Source: JB111 sp049856175 (GTDB taxonomy: Bacteria; Actinomycetota; Actinomycetes; Actinomycetales; Actinomycetaceae). Taken from it: DNA of 64,000 bases. The stretch spans positions 124,001 to 188,000 of the forward strand of contig NZ_JBNDNA010000005.1 in assembly GCF_049856175.1 (NCBI RefSeq), read 5' to 3'. Shown in pieces: positions 41,241-50,687 of the stretch. Below the pieces are notes generated by a model. The model was not told the DNA's origin. It did not search any database and worked only from the letters and a program-made list of their open reading frames with translations. The number at the start of each line of letters is the position of its first letter. Position 1 is the stretch's first letter. Both the position numbers and the translations under genes were made by a program.

Positions 41241-43385
41241 TCAGTCGGTGGCGCGCCCCATCGCCTCGTTGACGGTCCGCACGAGCGAACGGACCCGCGG
41301 GTGGGCGTGCAGGTCGTCGAGGAGGACCACCTGCTCGGTACCGTCGGCGAGCGGCACCTTCCAGTTCGGGTACTCGGTGTGCGTGCCCGGCTGGTTCTGC
41401 GCGCGCCGCTCCCCGACCGCGTCCACGAGCGAGACACCGACCAGGTAGCTCGGGGTGGCCGCGACGTAGGCGTGCAGCGCCTCGAGGATCTCGCGCTCTG
41501 AGGGGTCCGCCCCCACGAGCCCGAGCTCGCGCAGCCGCTCGACGGCGCGGCGCCGCTCGAGGGCCGACTCGGCGCGCACCTTCTCCACGGGCTCGACCAG
41601 CAGGCCGAGGCGCTCGCGCAGGTCCACGTGCTCGTCGGCCAGGTAGCCGGCCACCGGCGGGAGGTCGTGCGTGTCGACCGTCGCGAGCGCGAGCCGTCGG
41701 TACTCCTCGGGCCGCCTGGGCCGTCCGTCGTCGTCCTTCTCGAACCAGAACACCTGCGTGCCGAGCACGCCGCGCTCCTCGAGGTAGTCGCGCACCCAGG
41801 GCTCGACGGTCCCCAGGTCCTCCCCGATGACGACCGCGCCCGCGCGGTGCGCCTCGAGCAGCATGACGCCGACCATCGCCTCGTGGTCGTAGCTGACGTA
41901 CGTGCCCTGGTCGGCGCCGCCGTCGGCCGGGATCCACCACAGGCGGAACAGGCCGGCGACGTGGTCGACCCGGATCGCACCCGCGTGCCGCAGCACGGTG
42001 CGCAGCATCTGGCGCAGGGGGGCGTAGGCCGTGCGCGCCAGGGCGTCCGGTCGCCACGGCGGCTGCGACCAGTTCTGCCCCTGCTGGTTGTACATGTCCG
42101 GCGGCGCCCCGACCTCGATGCCGGCGGCGAACACCTCCTGGCCGGACCAGCGCTCGGCGCCCTGGGAGTCGACGCCGACCGCGAGATCGTGCATGATCCC
42201 GAGCGCCATCCCTGAGTCCTTCGCGGCGCGCTGGGCCGCGGCGAGCTGGTCGTCGAGCACCCACTGCAGCCAGGCGAAGAACTCCACGCGGTCGGCGAGC
42301 TCGGACCTCTTGAGCGCGACCTGGGGGCTCGCGGGATCGGTGAGCTCGACGGGCCACGGCCGGCCGGCCTGGTCCTCGATCAGCGCGCACCACAGGGCGA
42401 AGTCCTGCAGCCCCTCCCCCTCGGTGGCCCGGAACCTCTCGAACGCCTGCTGCCTGGCCGCGGTCCGGCCGGCCGCGAAGATCACCTCGAGGGCCTGGAG
42501 CTTGGCGGCCCAGACGGCGTCGCGGTCCAGCGGCTCGTTGGTCTCGTTCAGCGGCCGCACCTCGTCCGCCGCCCACTGCACGAGCGAGCGCTGGGGGCCC
42601 GAGAGGTAGGCCGCCTCGTGGATCTCCTCGGGCCGCAGGTAGATCGGGTTGACGAACCGGCGGGTGACCGGCAGGTACGGCGACGTCGTCATCCCCGCCA
42701 CCGGCTGCGCCGCGTGCAGGGGGTTGATGAGGACGAAGTCCGCACCGGAGCTGCCGGCGATCGCGGCCAGCTCGGCGAGGTCGGCGGCGTCGCCGAGTCC
42801 CCACGAGCGGCGCGAGCGCACGGAGTACAGCTGCGCGGCGAGGCCCCACCCGCGGCCCCCCTCGAGCTCGGGAAGCTCGAGGCGGTCCGGCGTGACGGCG
42901 ATCGGCGCGCGTCGGCGGCGGGCGCCCGCCGGCTCGGCGACGACGGTGTGCCAGCCGAGCGGGAGGTCGGCCGGGACCACGAACTCGATCCGGGTGTGCG
43001 TGCGCCCGTCGACCTCGCGCATCTCGGGCGGCTCGGACGCGGCCGCGAGCTGCCAGCTGCCACCGTCCTCGAGGTGGATCTCGACGCGGACCTCCGAGCC
43101 GAGCGGCACGTAGACGGGCAGGCGGGACTCGCGCCCGCGCCGGACGACCACCGAGTCCGGCAGGGTCTCGCGCCAGGGGGCCAGGTCGTGCTCGGCCAGC
43201 GAGGCGCTCACGTCGTCGTCGGAGTCGGCGGGCACTCCCAGCGCCCGGAGCGCCGCCCGGATCGTGGCGGCGCTGATCGTCCGGTGCTTCCCGTGGAAGT
43301 CCCAGAACTCGGTGGCGACCCCCTTGAGGTCCGCCAGACGCGCGAGGGCCTTCGAGGGTGTCTCGGCGTCGCCGGCGTCCGACAT
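41241..43385 (-). CDS. malQ: 4-alpha-glucanotransferase (amylomaltase)
   Basis: A 714-residue glycoside hydrolase family 77 enzyme that transfers glucan chains in maltodextrin and glycogen metabolism. Seen: YSVRSRRSWGLGDAADLAEL, PLHAAQP, PYLPVTRRFVNPIYL, the nucleophile strand AIRVDHVAGLFRLWWIP, the acid/base GEDLGTVEPWVRDYL and THDLPPVAGYL. An N-terminal domain of about 170 residues precedes the barrel, as in the long actinobacterial form. No other maltose genes lie nearby. Confidence 0.96.
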   Translation of the reverse strand: MSDAGDAETPSKALARLADLKGVATEFWDFHGKHRTISAATIRAALRALGVPADSDDDVSASLAEHDLAPWRETLPDSVVVRRGRESRLPVYVPLGSEVRVEIHLEDGGSWQLAAASEPPEMREVDGRTHTRIEFVVPADLPLGWHTVVAEPAGARRRRAPIAVTPDRLELPELEGGRGWGLAAQLYSVRSRRSWGLGDAADLAELAAIAGSSGADFVLINPLHAAQPVAGMTTSPYLPVTRRFVNPIYLRPEEIHEAAYLSGPQRSLVQWAADEVRPLNETNEPLDRDAVWAAKLQALEVIFAAGRTAARQQAFERFRATEGEGLQDFALWCALIEDQAGRPWPVELTDPASPQVALKRSELADRVEFFAWLQWVLDDQLAAAQRAAKDSGMALGIMHDLAVGVDSQGAERWSGQEVFAAGIEVGAPPDMYNQQGQNWSQPPWRPDALARTAYAPLRQMLRTVLRHAGAIRVDHVAGLFRLWWIPADGGADQGTYVSYDHEAMVGVMLLEAHRAGAVVIGEDLGTVEPWVRDYLEERGVLGTQVFWFEKDDDGRPRRPEEYRRLALATVDTHDLPPVAGYLADEHVDLRERLGLLVEPVEKVRAESALERRRAVERLRELGLVGADPSEREILEALHAYVAATPSYLVGVSLVDAVGERRAQNQPGTHTEYPNWKVPLADGTEQVVLLDDLHAHPRVRSLVRTVNEAMGRATD

Positions 43386-43520
43386 TGAGCTCCTTATCCG
43401 TGGCCCGCGCTGGCCGGCCTGCTGATCGTTCGGGACCCCCCGATCCTGCCAGAGCACGGCCGCGGACGACGCGAGGTGGCGCCGTGGTGCCGCACCGGTC
43501 GTGCGGGTGACAATGGTGCG

Positions 43521-43937
43521 ATGACGACGAGCGACCGGCCGAGCCAGACGACCCAGCGCGCGGAGCTGTACGCCCGCCTCGGCGGCCACGACACGTTCGA
43601 GCGCCTGACCAGGAGGTTCTACGAGGGCGTCGCGACCGACGAGGTCCTCGCCCCGATGTACGAGGGCGACCTCGACGGCGGCGAGGAACGGCTGCGCATG
43701 TTCCTCGAGCAGTACTGGGGCGGACCGACGACCTACCAGGAGCAGCGCGGGCACCCGAGGTTGCGGATGCGGCACCAGCCGTTCCGGGTGACGCCGGACG
43801 CCCGGGACCGCTGGCTCACGCACATGCGCGCAGCCCTCGACGACGTCGCTCTCGACCCGGAGGCCGACCGCGCCATGTGGGACTACTTCGTGCGCGCGGC
43901 CGACGCCATGATCAACACGCTCGAGCCGCGGCCGTGA
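43521..43937 (+). CDS. glbO: Group II truncated haemoglobin
   Basis: A 138-residue globin of the trHbO type: LYARLGGHDTFERLTRRFYEGV, YWGGPTTYQEQRGHPRLRMRH with the proximal His followed by QPF, and DRWLTHM with the G8 Trp. It binds oxygen and may protect respiration or redox balance. The ATG is preceded by a weak site. The stop overlaps the thioesterase GTG (GTGA). Confidence 0.94.
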   Translation: MTTSDRPSQTTQRAELYARLGGHDTFERLTRRFYEGVATDEVLAPMYEGDLDGGEERLRMFLEQYWGGPTTYQEQRGHPRLRMRHQPFRVTPDARDRWLTHMRAALDDVALDPEADRAMWDYFVRAADAMINTLEPRP

Positions 43938-44947
43938 GCGGCGACGCCCCGTCCCGGGTCGGCGTGCCGTCCGTGCCCCCGCCGCCGGGAGCCCGGCACG
44001 GCGTGCTCGACGTCCCGGACAGCGACTCGGCGCAGATGCGGCAGATCCTGGACTCGCTGCGGCTCGAGCGCACCGGCCCGGACTCGTTCGCGGGCGGCTC
44101 CCTGCCCCAGCTGTCCGGACGGATCTACGGCGGTCAGGTCCTCGCGCAGGCCCTGCTCGCCGCGGACGACACGCTCACCGACGACGGCCCGCGGTACCTC
44201 CACTCCGCGCACGGGTACTTCCTGCGGCCGGGCCGTTCTCAGGACGGGGTGACCCTCGCCGTCGAGCAGCTCCACGACGGTCGGTCCTTCTCCACGCGGC
44301 GCACGCACGCGTTCCAGCACGGCAAGCCGATCCTGTCGATCATCTCCTCGTACCAGAAGTCCCAGCCGGGCCTCGACCACCACGACCCCGCGCCGCAGGC
44401 ACCGGACCCGGAGACTCTGCCGAGCGCCATCGACCTGTTCGAGTCCGTCGACCATCCGGTGGCGCGCTTCATGTCCTCGACGGCGGCGTTCGACATCCGC
44501 CACGTGGGTGGCAACCTCTACCTCGGGCCCGACCCGGACCGGGCCGAGCGGCAGATGCTGTGGATGCGGGCCCGCACCCCGCTCCCGGAGAGCACCAGCC
44601 AGCTCCTGCACCGCGCCCTGCTCGCCTACGCGTGCGACCAGGTGATGCTCGAGCCTGTCCTGCGCCGACAGGGGCTGGCGTGGCGCTCGGAGGGACTGTC
44701 GATGGCGTCCCTGGACCACTCGATGTGGTGGCACCGCGAGGTCCGGGTCGACGAGTGGCTGCTGTTCGTCCAGCGCTCGCCGTCCGCGCAGGGTGGGCGT
44801 GGGCTCGGCACGGCCGAGGTCTACGACCGGTCCGGCGCGCTCGTCTCGTCGATCGGCCAGGAGGGCATGGTCCGGGTGCCCGACCCCGACCCGCCGCTGG
44901 CTGCCTCCGGTCCGGACGGGGAGTGGCGCCGGCCGTCCCTGCGGTGA
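43934..44947 (+). CDS. tesB: Acyl-CoA thioesterase II
   Basis: A 337-residue double hot-dog thioesterase that hydrolyses acyl-CoA. Seen: IYGGQVLAQALLAA, SAHGYFLRPG, DGRSFSTRRTHAFQHGKPI, LAYACDQVMLEP and SLDHSMWWHR with the catalytic Asp, Gln and Thr/Ser set of the TesB family. An N-terminal extension of about 35 residues precedes the fold. Its GTG overlaps the globin stop, so the two are co-translated. Confidence 0.94.
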   Translation: MSGDAPSRVGVPSVPPPPGARHGVLDVPDSDSAQMRQILDSLRLERTGPDSFAGGSLPQLSGRIYGGQVLAQALLAADDTLTDDGPRYLHSAHGYFLRPGRSQDGVTLAVEQLHDGRSFSTRRTHAFQHGKPILSIISSYQKSQPGLDHHDPAPQAPDPETLPSAIDLFESVDHPVARFMSSTAAFDIRHVGGNLYLGPDPDRAERQMLWMRARTPLPESTSQLLHRALLAYACDQVMLEPVLRRQGLAWRSEGLSMASLDHSMWWHREVRVDEWLLFVQRSPSAQGGRGLGTAEVYDRSGALVSSIGQEGMVRVPDPDPPLAASGPDGEWRRPSLR

Positions 44948-44966
44948 GCCGACCCGATGAGGCGGT

Positions 44967-45548
44967 TCAGGCGCCGTCCTGGGCGGTCGCCGAGGCAGCG
45001 TCGGACGTGTCTCGGTCCCGGCGCCGGAAACGTATCGGAGGATCCATGAACTCGGACCAGACCGAACGCTCGTCCGCGGTGAGCCTGCGCGGACGGCCGG
45101 TCTCCTCGTCGACGAGGACCAGCGTGGTCGTCGCGCGAGCGGCCGGTCCGTCCGGTCCGGGGATCTCGTAGCAGACGTCGATCGACGCGCCACCCAGGTG
45201 CGAGATCCACAGCTCGACCTGCAGCGGCTCGAGGGAGTACGGGACGGGCGCCAGGTACTCGATCTCCTGGCGGGCGATGTAGGTGTTGGTGCCGGAGCCC
45301 GGGCCGGTCGCGAGGACCTTGGTGCCCGGCGCGTCGGCGGCCGCCTGGAGGGCGGACATGGTCGGGCCCGAGGTCGCCGGTGCCTCGGCGGGTGGGCCCG
45401 CCGGGTCCCCGGGGACGGACGCCCAGAACGCCTGGATGCGGCACTCCTCGAGGATGCCGAGCATCCGGGCGTTGTTGACGTGCCGGTAGGCGTCGATGTC
45501 CGACCAGCGCAGGCGCACGGGAATCGTCAGGCGAGGCATGACAGCCAT
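44967..45548 (-). CDS. Hot-dog acyl-CoA thioesterase (4HBT type)
   Basis: A 193-residue single hot-dog protein: RLRWSDIDAYRHVNNARMLGILEE with the catalytic Asp, then an insert of about 40 residues rich in Gly, Ala and Pro, and the core strands IARQEIEYLAPV and VELWISHLGGASIDVCYEI. Similar to FadM/YbgC-type enzymes that hydrolyse acyl-CoA. The start could be ATG 45548 or 45539; both have poorly spaced GGAGG. It converges with tesB. Confidence 0.88.
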   Translation of the reverse strand: MAVMPRLTIPVRLRWSDIDAYRHVNNARMLGILEECRIQAFWASVPGDPAGPPAEAPATSGPTMSALQAAADAPGTKVLATGPGSGTNTYIARQEIEYLAPVPYSLEPLQVELWISHLGGASIDVCYEIPGPDGPAARATTTLVLVDEETGRPRRLTADERSVWSEFMDPPIRFRRRDRDTSDAASATAQDGA

Positions 45549-45657
45549 TGTCCTCCGTGCGCCGGGTGCCCGGGGACGACGGCGGGCGGGGAACCGGCAT
45601 GCAGCCGTGCTCCCCGCCCGCCGACGAGCCCCGGGCCGGCCGGCCCGGTCCACTGAC

Positions 45658-46185
45658 CTATCGGCGGTCGCCACCGCGCGTCACGGCGACGACGATCTCG
45701 ATGAAACCGCGCAGCAGCGCGATCTTGAGCACGACGACGAGCAGGCTGAGCACCCACGCCACCCAGATCCCCGCGGGCACGTCGCCGCGACCGGCGGTGA
45801 GCGTGAAGAGCTGGGCGAGCCACTCGATCGCGAGGACGGCGACGCCGATGTAGAAGACCGTCGAGGCGAACCGCGCCACGGCCGAGCGGGAGAAGTCGCC
45901 GGAGAACAGGGCGGCGAAGATGTTGCCGCCGGAGGACTGCGGGGCGAACTGCTGGCCCGGTGCGCCGTATCCGCCGGGAGCCGGGCCGGCCGCCGGCTGA
46001 CCGTAGCCCGGCTGGCCGTAACCGCCGGGGGCCTGGCCCGACGCAGGCTGTCCGTAGCCCTGTTGCCCGTAGCCCGGCTGCCCATCGCCCTGGTCGTAGT
46101 CGGCCGGCCGGCCCTGCGGCTGGCCGGGGCCGGCCGGGCCGCCGGGCCCGGGTGCCGATGCTGCCGAGGGGTCGTACTCAGTCAC
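45658..46185 (-). CDS. DUF4282-like membrane protein with Gly/Gln/Pro-rich N-terminus
   Basis: A 175-residue protein: the first 85 residues are a disordered stretch of GYGQP repeats, then FAALFSGDFSRSAVARFASTVFYIG and two membrane helices (about 107-128 and 141-160), with a C-terminal EIVVAVTRGGDRR. The SGDFS and R-F-A-S pattern fits DUF4282 proteins. Function unknown. The composition resembles the tail of the protein at 2226-2840, but with the disordered part at the other end. Start is GTG. Confidence 0.8.
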   Translation of the reverse strand: MTEYDPSAASAPGPGGPAGPGQPQGRPADYDQGDGQPGYGQQGYGQPASGQAPGGYGQPGYGQPAAGPAPGGYGAPGQQFAPQSSGGNIFAALFSGDFSRSAVARFASTVFYIGVAVLAIEWLAQLFTLTAGRGDVPAGIWVAWVLSLLVVVLKIALLRGFIEIVVAVTRGGDRR

Positions 46186-46315
46186 GTGTGTCTCCTGCGT
46201 CGTCGGGAATCGGCCGGAGGGCCGCCCGAGACCATATCGGACGCGAGCGGGCGTGAACCACCGAGGCCCAGGCGTGCACCAACGAGGCCCCCGCGGTCTC
46301 GCGGAGGCCCCTGGA

Positions 46316-46347
46316 CCGGCCGGACACCCCGGAGGGTGCCCGGCCGG
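46316..46347 (-). terminator. Terminator hairpin of ettA
   Basis: Arms CCGGCCGG-A-CACCC and GGGTG-C-CCGGCCGG (46316-46329 and 46334-46347) give 13 pairs with one mismatch and a 4-base loop, 19 bp past the ettA stop. Confidence 0.85.
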
Positions 46348-46365
46348 GTAATCGCCGGTCGCGCG

Positions 46366-48048
46366 TCAGTCGCGCGTGAGCTTGCGGTAGGTGACCGAGT
46401 GGGGACGAGCCGCCTCGGGGCCCAGACGCTGGATCTTGTTGGCCTCGTAGGACTCGAAGTTGCCCTCGAACCAGTACCAGCTCGCCGGGTTCTCCTCCGT
46501 GCCCTCCCACGCGAGGATGTGGGTCGCCACGCGGTCGAGGAACCACCGGTCGTGCGTGACGACGACCGCGCAGCCCGGGAACTCCAGCAGGGCATTCTCC
46601 AGCGAGCCGAGGGTCTCGACGTCGAGGTCGTTCGTCGGCTCGTCGAGCAGGAGGAGGTTGCCGCCCTGCTTGAGGGTGAGCGCGAGGTTGAGGCGGTTGC
46701 GCTCACCGCCCGAGAGCACGCCGGCCCGCTTCTGCTGGTCCGGTCCCTTGAACCCGAACGCCGAGACGTAGGCGCGCGAGGGCATCTCGACGTTGCCGAC
46801 CTGGATGTAGTCCATCCCGTCGGAGACGACCTCCCACAGGCTCTTGTCCGGGTCGATACCGCCACGCGACTGGTCGACGTAGCTGATCTTCACGGTCTCG
46901 CCGATCGTCAGGTCTCCGGAGTCCAACGGCTCCAGCCCGACGATCGTCTTGAACAGCGTGGTCTTGCCGACGCCGTTGGGGCCGATGACGCCGACGATGC
47001 CGTTGCGCGGCAGGCTGAAGGACAGCCCGTCGATGAGGACGCGGTCGCCGAACCCCTTGTGCAGGTCGTCCGCCTCGATGACGACGTTGCCCAGGCGCGG
47101 CCCGGGCGGGATCTGGATCTCCTCGAAGTCGAGCTTCCTCGTGCGCTCGGCCTCGGCCGCCATCTCCTCGTACCGGGCGAGACGGGCCTTGGACTTGGCC
47201 TGCCGGCCCTTGGCGTTGGAGCGCACCCACTCGAGCTCGTCGGCCAGGCGCTTGGCCATCTTCGCGTCCTTCTTGCCCTGGACCTCGAGGCGCTGCTGCT
47301 TCTTCTCCAGGTAGGTGGAGTAGTTGCCCTCGTAGGGGTACAGGCGGCCGCGGTCGACCTCGGCGATCCACTCAGCCACGTGATCGAGGAAGTACCGGTC
47401 GTGCGTGACGGCGATGACGGCGCCGGGGTACTTCGACAGGTGCTGCTCGAGCCAGAGCACGGACTCCGCGTCGAGGTGGTTCGTGGGCTCGTCCAGCAGG
47501 AGCAGGTCGGGCTGCTCGAGGAGGAGCTTGCACAGCGCGACTCGACGCCGCTCACCGCCAGAGAGGTTGGTCACGGGAGCGTCCGGCGGCGGGCAGCGCA
47601 GGGCGTCCATCGCCTGGGCGAGCTGGGCGTCGATGTCCCAGGCGTTCGCCGCGTCGATCTCCGTCTGGAGCTTGCCCATCTCCTCCATCAGGGCGTCGAA
47701 GTCGGCGTCGGGCTCGGCCATCTCGTTGCCGATCTCGTTGAACCGCTCGACCTTGGACAGGATCTCGCCGACGCCTTCCTGGACGTTGCCGAGGACCGTC
47801 TTCTCCTCGTTCAGCGGCGGCTCCTGCAGCAGGATGCCGACGGTGTGGCCGGGCGTGAGGACCGCGTCGCCGTTCGACGGCTGGTCGAGGCCGGCCATGA
47901 TCTTGAGGATCGTGGACTTCCCCGCGCCGTTCGGACCGACCATGCCGATCTTGGCGCCCGGGTAGAACGACATCGTCACGTCGTCGAGGATGACCTTGTC
48001 CCCGTGGGCCTTGCGGGCCCGGACCATGGAGTAGATGTACTCGGCCAC
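46366..48048 (-). CDS. ettA: Energy-dependent translational throttle protein EttA (ABC-F)
   Basis: A 560-residue ABC-F ATPase that binds the ribosomal E site and couples translation to energy state. Two ATPase domains are visible: Walker A GPNGAGKS and GPNGVGKT, signatures LSGGERRR and LSGGERNR, Walker B LLLLDEPTNHLD and LLLLDEPTNDLD. The linker (P-site interaction motif) is rich in Arg and Lys (LADELEWVRSNAKGRQAKSKARL). No membrane segment. The GTG at 48048 has GAGAGGGAG upstream and gives the family N-terminus AEYIYSM. Confidence 0.97.
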   Translation of the reverse strand: MAEYIYSMVRARKAHGDKVILDDVTMSFYPGAKIGMVGPNGAGKSTILKIMAGLDQPSNGDAVLTPGHTVGILLQEPPLNEEKTVLGNVQEGVGEILSKVERFNEIGNEMAEPDADFDALMEEMGKLQTEIDAANAWDIDAQLAQAMDALRCPPPDAPVTNLSGGERRRVALCKLLLEQPDLLLLDEPTNHLDAESVLWLEQHLSKYPGAVIAVTHDRYFLDHVAEWIAEVDRGRLYPYEGNYSTYLEKKQQRLEVQGKKDAKMAKRLADELEWVRSNAKGRQAKSKARLARYEEMAAEAERTRKLDFEEIQIPPGPRLGNVVIEADDLHKGFGDRVLIDGLSFSLPRNGIVGVIGPNGVGKTTLFKTIVGLEPLDSGDLTIGETVKISYVDQSRGGIDPDKSLWEVVSDGMDYIQVGNVEMPSRAYVSAFGFKGPDQQKRAGVLSGGERNRLNLALTLKQGGNLLLLDEPTNDLDVETLGSLENALLEFPGCAVVVTHDRWFLDRVATHILAWEGTEENPASWYWFEGNFESYEANKIQRLGPEAARPHSVTYRKLTRD

Positions 48049-48176
48049 GTATCTCCCTCTCGATCGGGTGGTGGGTGTGCCCGGCCGGATCTGCCGGAGC
48101 GCTGTCCCCCAGCGTAGGCGAGCCGGGCGGGGCCGCGGCCCCGCACCGCACGTGCCCGGGGACACGAACCACCCGG

Positions 48177-48212
48177 GCGACGGGCACCGAGCGACGGGCA
48201 CCGAGCGACGGG
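48177..48212. repeat. 14-bp tandem repeat upstream of ettA
   Basis: GCGACGGGCACCGA occurs at 48177-48190 and 48191-48204, with a partial third copy. It lies in the 268-bp spacer between ssb and ettA, which has no gene. Confidence 0.8.
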
Positions 48213-48316
48213 GGCCGGGCGCCGGCAGCATCACGGCACGACGCCCGGCATCGCCCGGGGCGGCGTCATGGCGACGTCCGGCCCAGCTCCCCCGCCGGGC
48301 CGGACGCCTCCCGATG

Positions 48317-48889
48317 TCAGGAGTAGGCGTGCTCGAGCTGCGGACCGACCTCCTCGACGTCGGCCACCCCCTCGTCGTCGACGCCATCCGCGACGTCGCC
48401 GGCGGTGGAGCTCTCGGCATCCGTCGTCGTGTGCTCGACGACGGACCAGCTGCCCGGGCCGCCGGACGTCACCTCACCGGCGGGCGCGTCGCCGGCCGCT
48501 CCGCCGGCCTGGTCGCGCGAGCCGTTGTCGACCTTCATGTAGGTGGTCACCCCGCGGGACATCTCGAGCGCCACGGAGTCGCCGTTGATGACGAGCGAGG
48601 TGCGCTCGGCACCGTCCTTGTCCACCCACATCTCGGTGAGCAGGTGGCCGCGGACGAGGACGGGGGTGCCCTTCTTGACGGAGGCACCGATGTGCGGCGC
48701 CATTCGTCCGAAGACCTTGACGTTGAACCACTGGGTCTCGGCGTCCACCCAGGAGCCCGTGGCCTGGTCGAACTTCCGTCGCGTCGAGCCGAGCCGGAAC
48801 GTCACCCAGGGCGAACCGGACTCGGTGTGGCGGAGCGTGGCGTCGGCGGCGGCGTTACCGCGGACCGTCACGTTGATCTCGTTGGACAT
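48317..48889 (-). CDS. Single-stranded DNA-binding protein, paralogue without acidic tip
   Basis: A 190-residue SSB: the OB fold (about 3-110) starts EINVTVRGNAAADATLRHTESG and has FRLGSTRRKFDQATGSWVDAETQWFNV and GTPVLVRGHLL. The C-terminal half is disordered and acidic but ends VGPQLEHAYS instead of the usual D-D-x-P-F tip that binds repair proteins. This suggests a secondary SSB, such as those used in competence or stress, rather than the essential one next to rpsF. Confidence 0.92.
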   Translation of the reverse strand: MSNEINVTVRGNAAADATLRHTESGSPWVTFRLGSTRRKFDQATGSWVDAETQWFNVKVFGRMAPHIGASVKKGTPVLVRGHLLTEMWVDKDGAERTSLVINGDSVALEMSRGVTTYMKVDNGSRDQAGGAAGDAPAGEVTSGGPGSWSVVEHTTTDAESSTAGDVADGVDDEGVADVEEVGPQLEHAYS

Positions 48890-49006
48890 GGCGTGCTCCT
48901 TCGCTGCCGGCGCCGTGCCGACTCGCGCCCACCGTGGCGCGAGGCGCCCCGGCGCCGCACCGGAGCTGGTGCGGGTTGTGGATGGACTGCCGCCGAGCGG
49001 CCCTGT

Positions 49007-49058
49007 GGGGACGCCGGCGTGGCTACCGGTGGGGGGACGCCGGCGTGGCTACCTGTGG
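49007..49058. repeat. 26-bp direct repeat upstream of ssb
   Basis: GGGGACGCCGGCGTGGCTACC occurs at 49007 and 49033 with the same following GTGGG-like bases. The core GACGCCGGCGT is itself palindromic. It lies between the two GTPase genes and ssb. Confidence 0.82.
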
Positions 49059-49139
49059 GACTCCGACCAGGGCGCCGCGGGGCCGCGAGCTCGGGTCGGA
49101 GCGTCGCGTCGAACCGGGTCAGATCACGGTCGGACCAGG

Positions 49140-50687
49140 TCAGCCCAGGGCCGCGCGCAACGCCTCGTGGTCCTCGAGCACCTGCTCCGCGGGCTCGCGC
49201 AGGCCCGAGCGCCCGACCGCGCGCAGCCGGGTCTCGAGCTCGCGGGAGTACTCGTCGGCCCGTTCCTGCGCGGCGGCCGCTCGCACGCGCGGAGCCGACA
49301 GCAGCAGGTACGCGCCGACGCCTGCGAGGACGACCGCCACGACGATCCACGCGATCGTGGGCAGGTCGAGCACGAGACCGAGGACGACGACGACGACCGC
49401 GAGGGCCAGCGCGACCGCCCCACCGATCTGCAGTCCGCGTGCCCGCGGCACGTCGGTGGCCGGCAGAGGCACCTCGGCGACGGCCGTGTCGACCGAGCGG
49501 GCCAGGTCCGGCGCTGCGGTCACGGAGTCGTCGACGGCGCTCGACCATCGCCCGGGCAGCCCGCCGGTGACCTCGGCGAGCCAGTCGGTGCGCACGTCCT
49601 CGACCGCGACCGGTCGCACCGGTTCGGGCCGGGCGGCGGCACCGCCCGACCGAACGGCGGTGCGCACGGAGTCGGCAGCGGCCTCGGTGCCCACGGCTCG
49701 GGACAGGTGCGCGCCGACGGCGTCGTCTGCGGGCAGCGCGACGGACCTGGCGGCCACCTGGTCGCCGAGCTGCGCGGCGAGCCGGTCGATACCTGCGTCG
49801 AGCGTGGCCGAGGACGTCGTGGGGCGCACGAGGGCGCGGGCGAGGAACTCGCGTACGTCGGCGACCCCCTCCCCCGTCAGCGCGGACGCGGTGAGGATCT
49901 CGACCCCGCCGAGCCCGTCGTCGGCGAGGACCTGGCTCACGTCCCGCACCACGACGTCGACGTCCTGCTCGCGCAGGTTGTCGATCTGGTTGACGACGAC
50001 GAGCATGTGCTCCTCGCGGCCCCGCAGGTGCGTGAGGTAGTTGTCGTGCAGCACGTGGTCGGCGTACTTCTGCGGGTCGACCACCCACACGAGGACGTCG
50101 ACGAGCGGCAGCATCCGCTCCACGATCTTCTGGTTGGACTCGGAGCGGGAGTCGTGGTCGGGCAGGTCGAGGAGGACCAGGCCGTGGAGGAGCTCCTCGT
50201 CGGACGCGTCCAGCAGCGACTCACGCGTGACGCGACGCCCGGGCTCGACGAGCAGGAAGTCGAGCAGCCCGCTCGCGTCCGGCCCCCACACGCAGGCCGT
50301 GGGCTCCTCGGTGGTCGGCCGGAGCGGACCGACCTCGGCGACCTCGAGGGTGGCGATCTGGTTGAACAGGGACGACTTGCCGGAGCCGGTGCCGCCGACG
50401 AGCGCGACGACCGCGTGGTCGACACCCAGCTCGAGGCGGTCGAGCAGCTCGGCGCACCGGGCCCGGGCCGCGGCGGCGGCCTCCGGGTCGACGCGGTCCC
50501 CGGCGCGGTCGAGCGCGTCGGTCAGGCGGGTGATGCGGGCGCGGAGCCGGTCGGCGACCGGGCGGTCGGAGGCGGCGGGCATCGCGGGGCGGCCGGTGCC
50601 GCTGCCGCCGACAGGCTCGGCGGCCCGGTCGGCGGCGGCCGGGCGTCCGGCCGCCCGGTCGGTGGCGGTCGGTGCGGGATCGGTCAC
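49140..50687 (-). CDS. Dynamin-like membrane-anchored GTPase 2
   Basis: A 515-residue GTPase: P-loop ALVGGTGSGKSSLFN (about residue 96), PTTEEPT switch, LDLPDHDS (G3, DxxD/S) and NQIDN (G4, N-Q-x-D). Two membrane helices at about 437-478 form a hairpin near the C-terminus, and the end is a short helix rich in Arg and Glu. The GTG start overlaps the stop of the upstream GTPase gene (GTGA). Members of this dynamin/YfjP-like group come in pairs and are thought to act on membranes; the role is unknown. Confidence 0.9.
   Translation of the reverse strand: MTDPAPTATDRAAGRPAAADRAAEPVGGSGTGRPAMPAASDRPVADRLRARITRLTDALDRAGDRVDPEAAAAARARCAELLDRLELGVDHAVVALVGGTGSGKSSLFNQIATLEVAEVGPLRPTTEEPTACVWGPDASGLLDFLLVEPGRRVTRESLLDASDEELLHGLVLLDLPDHDSRSESNQKIVERMLPLVDVLVWVVDPQKYADHVLHDNYLTHLRGREEHMLVVVNQIDNLREQDVDVVVRDVSQVLADDGLGGVEILTASALTGEGVADVREFLARALVRPTTSSATLDAGIDRLAAQLGDQVAARSVALPADDAVGAHLSRAVGTEAAADSVRTAVRSGGAAARPEPVRPVAVEDVRTDWLAEVTGGLPGRWSSAVDDSVTAAPDLARSVDTAVAEVPLPATDVPRARGLQIGGAVALALAVVVVVLGLVLDLPTIAWIVVAVVLAGVGAYLLLSAPRVRAAAAQERADEYSRELETRLRAVGRSGLREPAEQVLEDHEALRAALG

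Noticed and set aside
38273..41980. A 1235-codon minus-strand open frame
   Set aside because: It lies antisense to pepN, which has complete peptidase motifs; the antisense translation has no domain.
45496..48117. An 873-codon plus-strand open frame
   Set aside because: It is antisense to ettA and the DUF4282-like gene and reads as a low-complexity Leu/Arg/Val shadow.
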